Assembly: GCA_041645005.1 (NCBI GenBank)
Contig: JBAZQW010000098.1
Coordinates: forward strand, 1 to 7,798
Direction of reading: 5' to 3'
Origin: Pelotomaculum_B sp041645005
Lineage (GTDB): Bacteria; Bacillota; Desulfotomaculia; Desulfotomaculales; Pelotomaculaceae
Length of the DNA: 7,798 nt
Position numbers and translations under genes: made by a program. The notes below the pieces were generated by a model. That model worked only from the letters and a program-made list of their open reading frames with translations, was not told the origin of the DNA and did not search any database. Shown piece after piece: positions 6,111 to 7,798 of the stretch; positions within the stretch are counted from its first letter, which is position 1, and every line of letters begins with the position of its first letter.

Positions 6111-7339
6111 TTAATATTCTTTTTGTTCTCGTTATTAACCTCTGTTTTACGTGCCGCCCGGCGTGGGATTAGTGGCATAATCTCTCTGCTGAAATCCAAC
6201 AACTTTTTTCTGACGTTGGATGATTTTCCGTCGCTTATCAACAGAAAGGCCATGCCGGCAAAAACAGTCAATCCCAGGAGCCACCCCAGCGCCTTCCACA
6301 CACCCCTGGATGCACCTGTAGATTTACCTGGAGCTTCCTGTGCTTTCGGAGCCGGAGAAGCAGAACTTATTCCCAGGGCTGTGGGCAGCGCCTCAGCAAA
6401 CAGGTCAATGCCCCGCTCGGCTTCCTCCCTGGTGTTGGTGTAAGTACCTGCCTCGATAAGCAGAGCGGTGGGTGATAGGTCCTGGTTATAGTCACCCTTG
6501 CCTACAAAAATCTCTTTTACCACTTTAGGATGGACATTATTTACTGCAGTCAGCATCTGTTTGGCAAAATCCAGATTAGCCGACATGCGCGGGTTCTCCC
6601 GGCCCACTACAAGGCGGATACTGGCCACATCCTTACCACTGACTTTCTCTCTATAAAAATTGGGATCAGGGACACCGTCACGGTGTACGTCAAACATCGC
6701 CACCGGGTTGGTACTTAACAGTTTTGCGGCTGTCCTCCGCGAACGCACATAAGCGTTATTGTCGTGTGGGTCGTGCAGCGTCTGGTCGTGGTTTACCTCC
6801 ATCCCAGCTTTTCTTAAACTCTCGGCCATGATCACGCCTACCTTGTAGATACTGCCTTTGAAGGATATTGATGCGATGCCGTCAGAAGGTATGTATGACT
6901 CGTCGCTGTGAGTGTGGTAAATAGCTAAGTTAGCCGGTGGCGCCGGCTCGTTTTCGGTTTTCTTCTTAATTACCGGAACTTCCTGAGATGCGTAGAACTC
7001 ATTAAATTCTACTATTTGCGGGTCTATACCTAAAAACTGCGCTGAAGCCCGGTCACCCTGCACCTTGTCCAGTCGATAAATTTTCCCTTCGGAAGTGTAA
7101 ATATCATCGCCTATATATACAGCCCTGGACATCATTGACAGTACGTTTTCCTGTTCGTCAATGATGGCGATATACCTGCCCGGCAGGTATTCGGGTGCTT
7201 CCTTCGGCTGTTTCTGAAAAAACCCGGTAGTTGATAGAACGGTAATTGAATTCCTTTTTACTACAGATATGTAACAGAGAGCAGAAAGAAAGAATATTAC
7301 TGCCAGTGTTATGAATAACACTCCTTTATTTTTTTTCAA
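6107..7339 (-). CDS. spoIIP: Stage II sporulation protein P, peptidoglycan amidase/endopeptidase, with extra C-terminal membrane segment
   Basis: SpoIIP works with SpoIID and SpoIIM at the septal and engulfing membrane, cutting stem peptides and cross-links of peptidoglycan so that the mother cell can engulf the forespore. This 410-residue protein has an N-terminal membrane anchor (about 6-26), a linker domain, and the catalytic domain (about 135-320): LAIYHTHSDESYIPSDG (138-154), NNAYVRSRRTAAKLL (194-208), MFDVHRDGVPD (215-225) and LLIEAGTYTNTREEAERGI (293-311), with His142, His144, His219 and Glu296 as likely metal or catalytic residues. A Pro/Ala/Ser-rich linker then leads to a second hydrophobic helix (about 348-367) and a basic tail of some 42 residues. 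SpoIIP is usually described with an N-terminal anchor only, so this may be a paralogue. The TTG start at 7339 is supported by GAGGAAGG (7350-7357). A sporulation (sigma-E) promoter is expected, but none was seen clearly. Confidence 0.92.
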   Translation of the reverse strand: MKKNKGVLFITLAVIFFLSALCYISVVKRNSITVLSTTGFFQKQPKEAPEYLPGRYIAIIDEQENVLSMMSRAVYIGDDIYTSEGKIYRLDKVQGDRASAQFLGIDPQIVEFNEFYASQEVPVIKKKTENEPAPPANLAIYHTHSDESYIPSDGIASISFKGSIYKVGVIMAESLRKAGMEVNHDQTLHDPHDNNAYVRSRRTAAKLLSTNPVAMFDVHRDGVPDPNFYREKVSGKDVASIRLVVGRENPRMSANLDFAKQMLTAVNNVHPKVVKEIFVGKGDYNQDLSPTALLIEAGTYTNTREEAERGIDLFAEALPTALGISSASPAPKAQEAPGKSTGASRGVWKALGWLLGLTVFAGMAFLLISDGKSSNVRKKLLDFSREIMPLIPRRAARKTEVNNENKKNIK

Positions 7340-7631
7340 CTTATCTATCCTTCCTCAGGCCTAAAAATAAATAAGCCGGGTTTTCCCGGTTGCATCCTTT
7401 TTATTAGATGCTTGGTAGTTGCACAAGTAATCCAATTAAGGGGTTGTGTCCACTATAAAGAATTTACTTTTGTTATACATATAATTATTATCTTAACTTT
7501 ATAATTTCTTTATTCATTTCTTAAAAACAAGGCTTTGCGTACGCACGCATATGAAAAGATAAATTTGGTTGATCTTGGATATAAGGTGCAATGTTTATCC
7601 GATCTCCTTTTTTAGCGCATCAAAGGAAGCT
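7340..7631. other. AT-rich non-coding stretch upstream of spoIIP
   Basis: About 290 bases between spoIIP and the hydrolase fragment carry no open frame that can be supported. They contain the spoIIP ribosome site (7350-7357), a small CCGGG-TTTT-CCCGG hairpin (7376-7389), a loose GCATC/GATGC repeat (7392-7411), a strongly AT-rich tract (about 7455-7530) and the 10-bp palindrome TGCGTACGCA (7536-7545). The spoIIP promoter should lie here. No consensus sigma-E or sigma-A pair stood out by eye. Confidence 0.5.
7376..7389 (-). terminator. Weak hairpin upstream of spoIIP, possible terminator
   Basis: On the minus strand CCGGG-AAAA-CCCGG is followed by an interrupted T-rich run (CTTATTTATTTTTA). 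The stem is only 5 bp and the T-run is broken. It could weakly end transcripts from the hydrolase remnant, or act in the spoIIP leader. Confidence 0.3.
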
Positions 7632-7798
7632 TTAGCATACGGCGAGAACTCGTAAAAATTTACAATTATATAACCACATCATAGCTGAATTATCACCAGT
7701 GCCGTGAATAAGCAATAAAGGGTAATTTGCCCTGTTTCCTGAGATGATAATATGCGTTTTCCCATACATAGTTTCAATATCCAGTTCTTCTTTATCAA
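7632..7798 (-). pseudogene. Alpha/beta-hydrolase N-terminal fragment, enters from the right edge and truncated by an early stop
   Basis: Read leftward from 7796, the frame gives ELDIETMYGKTHIIISGN, then YPLLLIHGTGDNSAMMWLYN. This matches the start of many alpha/beta-hydrolase proteins: a first beta strands region (YGKTHIIISG), then the strand and oxyanion-hole motif LLIHGTGDNS and a following Met-Trp-Leu helix. After WLYN the frame gives CKFLRVLAVC and stops at 7632-7634. The nucleophile-elbow and the rest of the roughly 270-residue fold are absent within the window. A second frame (down to the stop at 7595-7597) continues VNFYEFSPYAKASFDALKKEIG, which I do not recognise as part of this family. 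The true 5' end lies outside the window. Family call is good; the decay interpretation is likely. Confidence 0.65.

Noticed and set aside
5847..6114. Two + strand frames opposite the permease remnant
   Set aside because: The minus-strand reading gives recognisable permease sequence; the + frames are low-complexity shadows.
7536..7545. Palindrome TGCGTACGCA in the non-coding stretch
   Set aside because: A single 10-bp palindrome without a second copy or nearby start cannot be told from chance.
1..7798. CRISPR array, tRNA, rRNA or insertion-sequence ends
   Set aside because: No regularly spaced repeats, no recognisable RNA-gene sequence and no transposase reading frame were seen on either strand.

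Overview
The window looks like chromosomal DNA from an endospore-forming, probably anaerobic Bacillota (Firmicutes) bacterium. A SpoIIP engulfment enzyme shows the sporulation lineage. The protein style and moderate base composition suggest a clostridial or Desulfotomaculum/Pelotomaculum-type organism; that placement is inference only. All calls come from reading the sequence; no database search was run.

Left part, + strand (1-1833): the 3' part of an electron-transfer-flavoprotein operon. The beta-subunit gene (etfB) is entered from the left edge and is broken: about 90 codons are missing from the middle and the two flanks lie in different frames. It is followed directly by an apparently intact alpha-subunit gene (etfA). 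After a short gap comes a solitary HicB-like small protein with its own extended -10 promoter and almost no leader.

Centre, - strand (1855-5653): a likely three-gene transcription unit read right to left. It holds a TetR-family regulator, a large ATP-grasp/swivelling-histidine phosphotransferase with the domain order of rifampicin phosphotransferase (not of true PEP synthase), and a DUF1992 protein. A perfect 17-bp palindrome plus a second, imperfect copy lie upstream of tetR, over its presumed promoter, and are good operator candidates. The arrangement reads as a ligand-responsive detoxification or resistance cassette, but the substrate cannot be read from sequence.

Right part, - strand (5824-7798): spoIIP with an extra C-terminal membrane segment, followed by the C-terminal stump of an ABC-2 type permease and a good intrinsic terminator. 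About 290 bp of AT-rich DNA then separates spoIIP from an alpha/beta-hydrolase N-terminal fragment that enters from the right edge and hits an early stop. Three broken genes (etfB, permease, hydrolase) in under 8 kb suggest either local gene decay or assembly/consensus errors. Read mapping would separate these.
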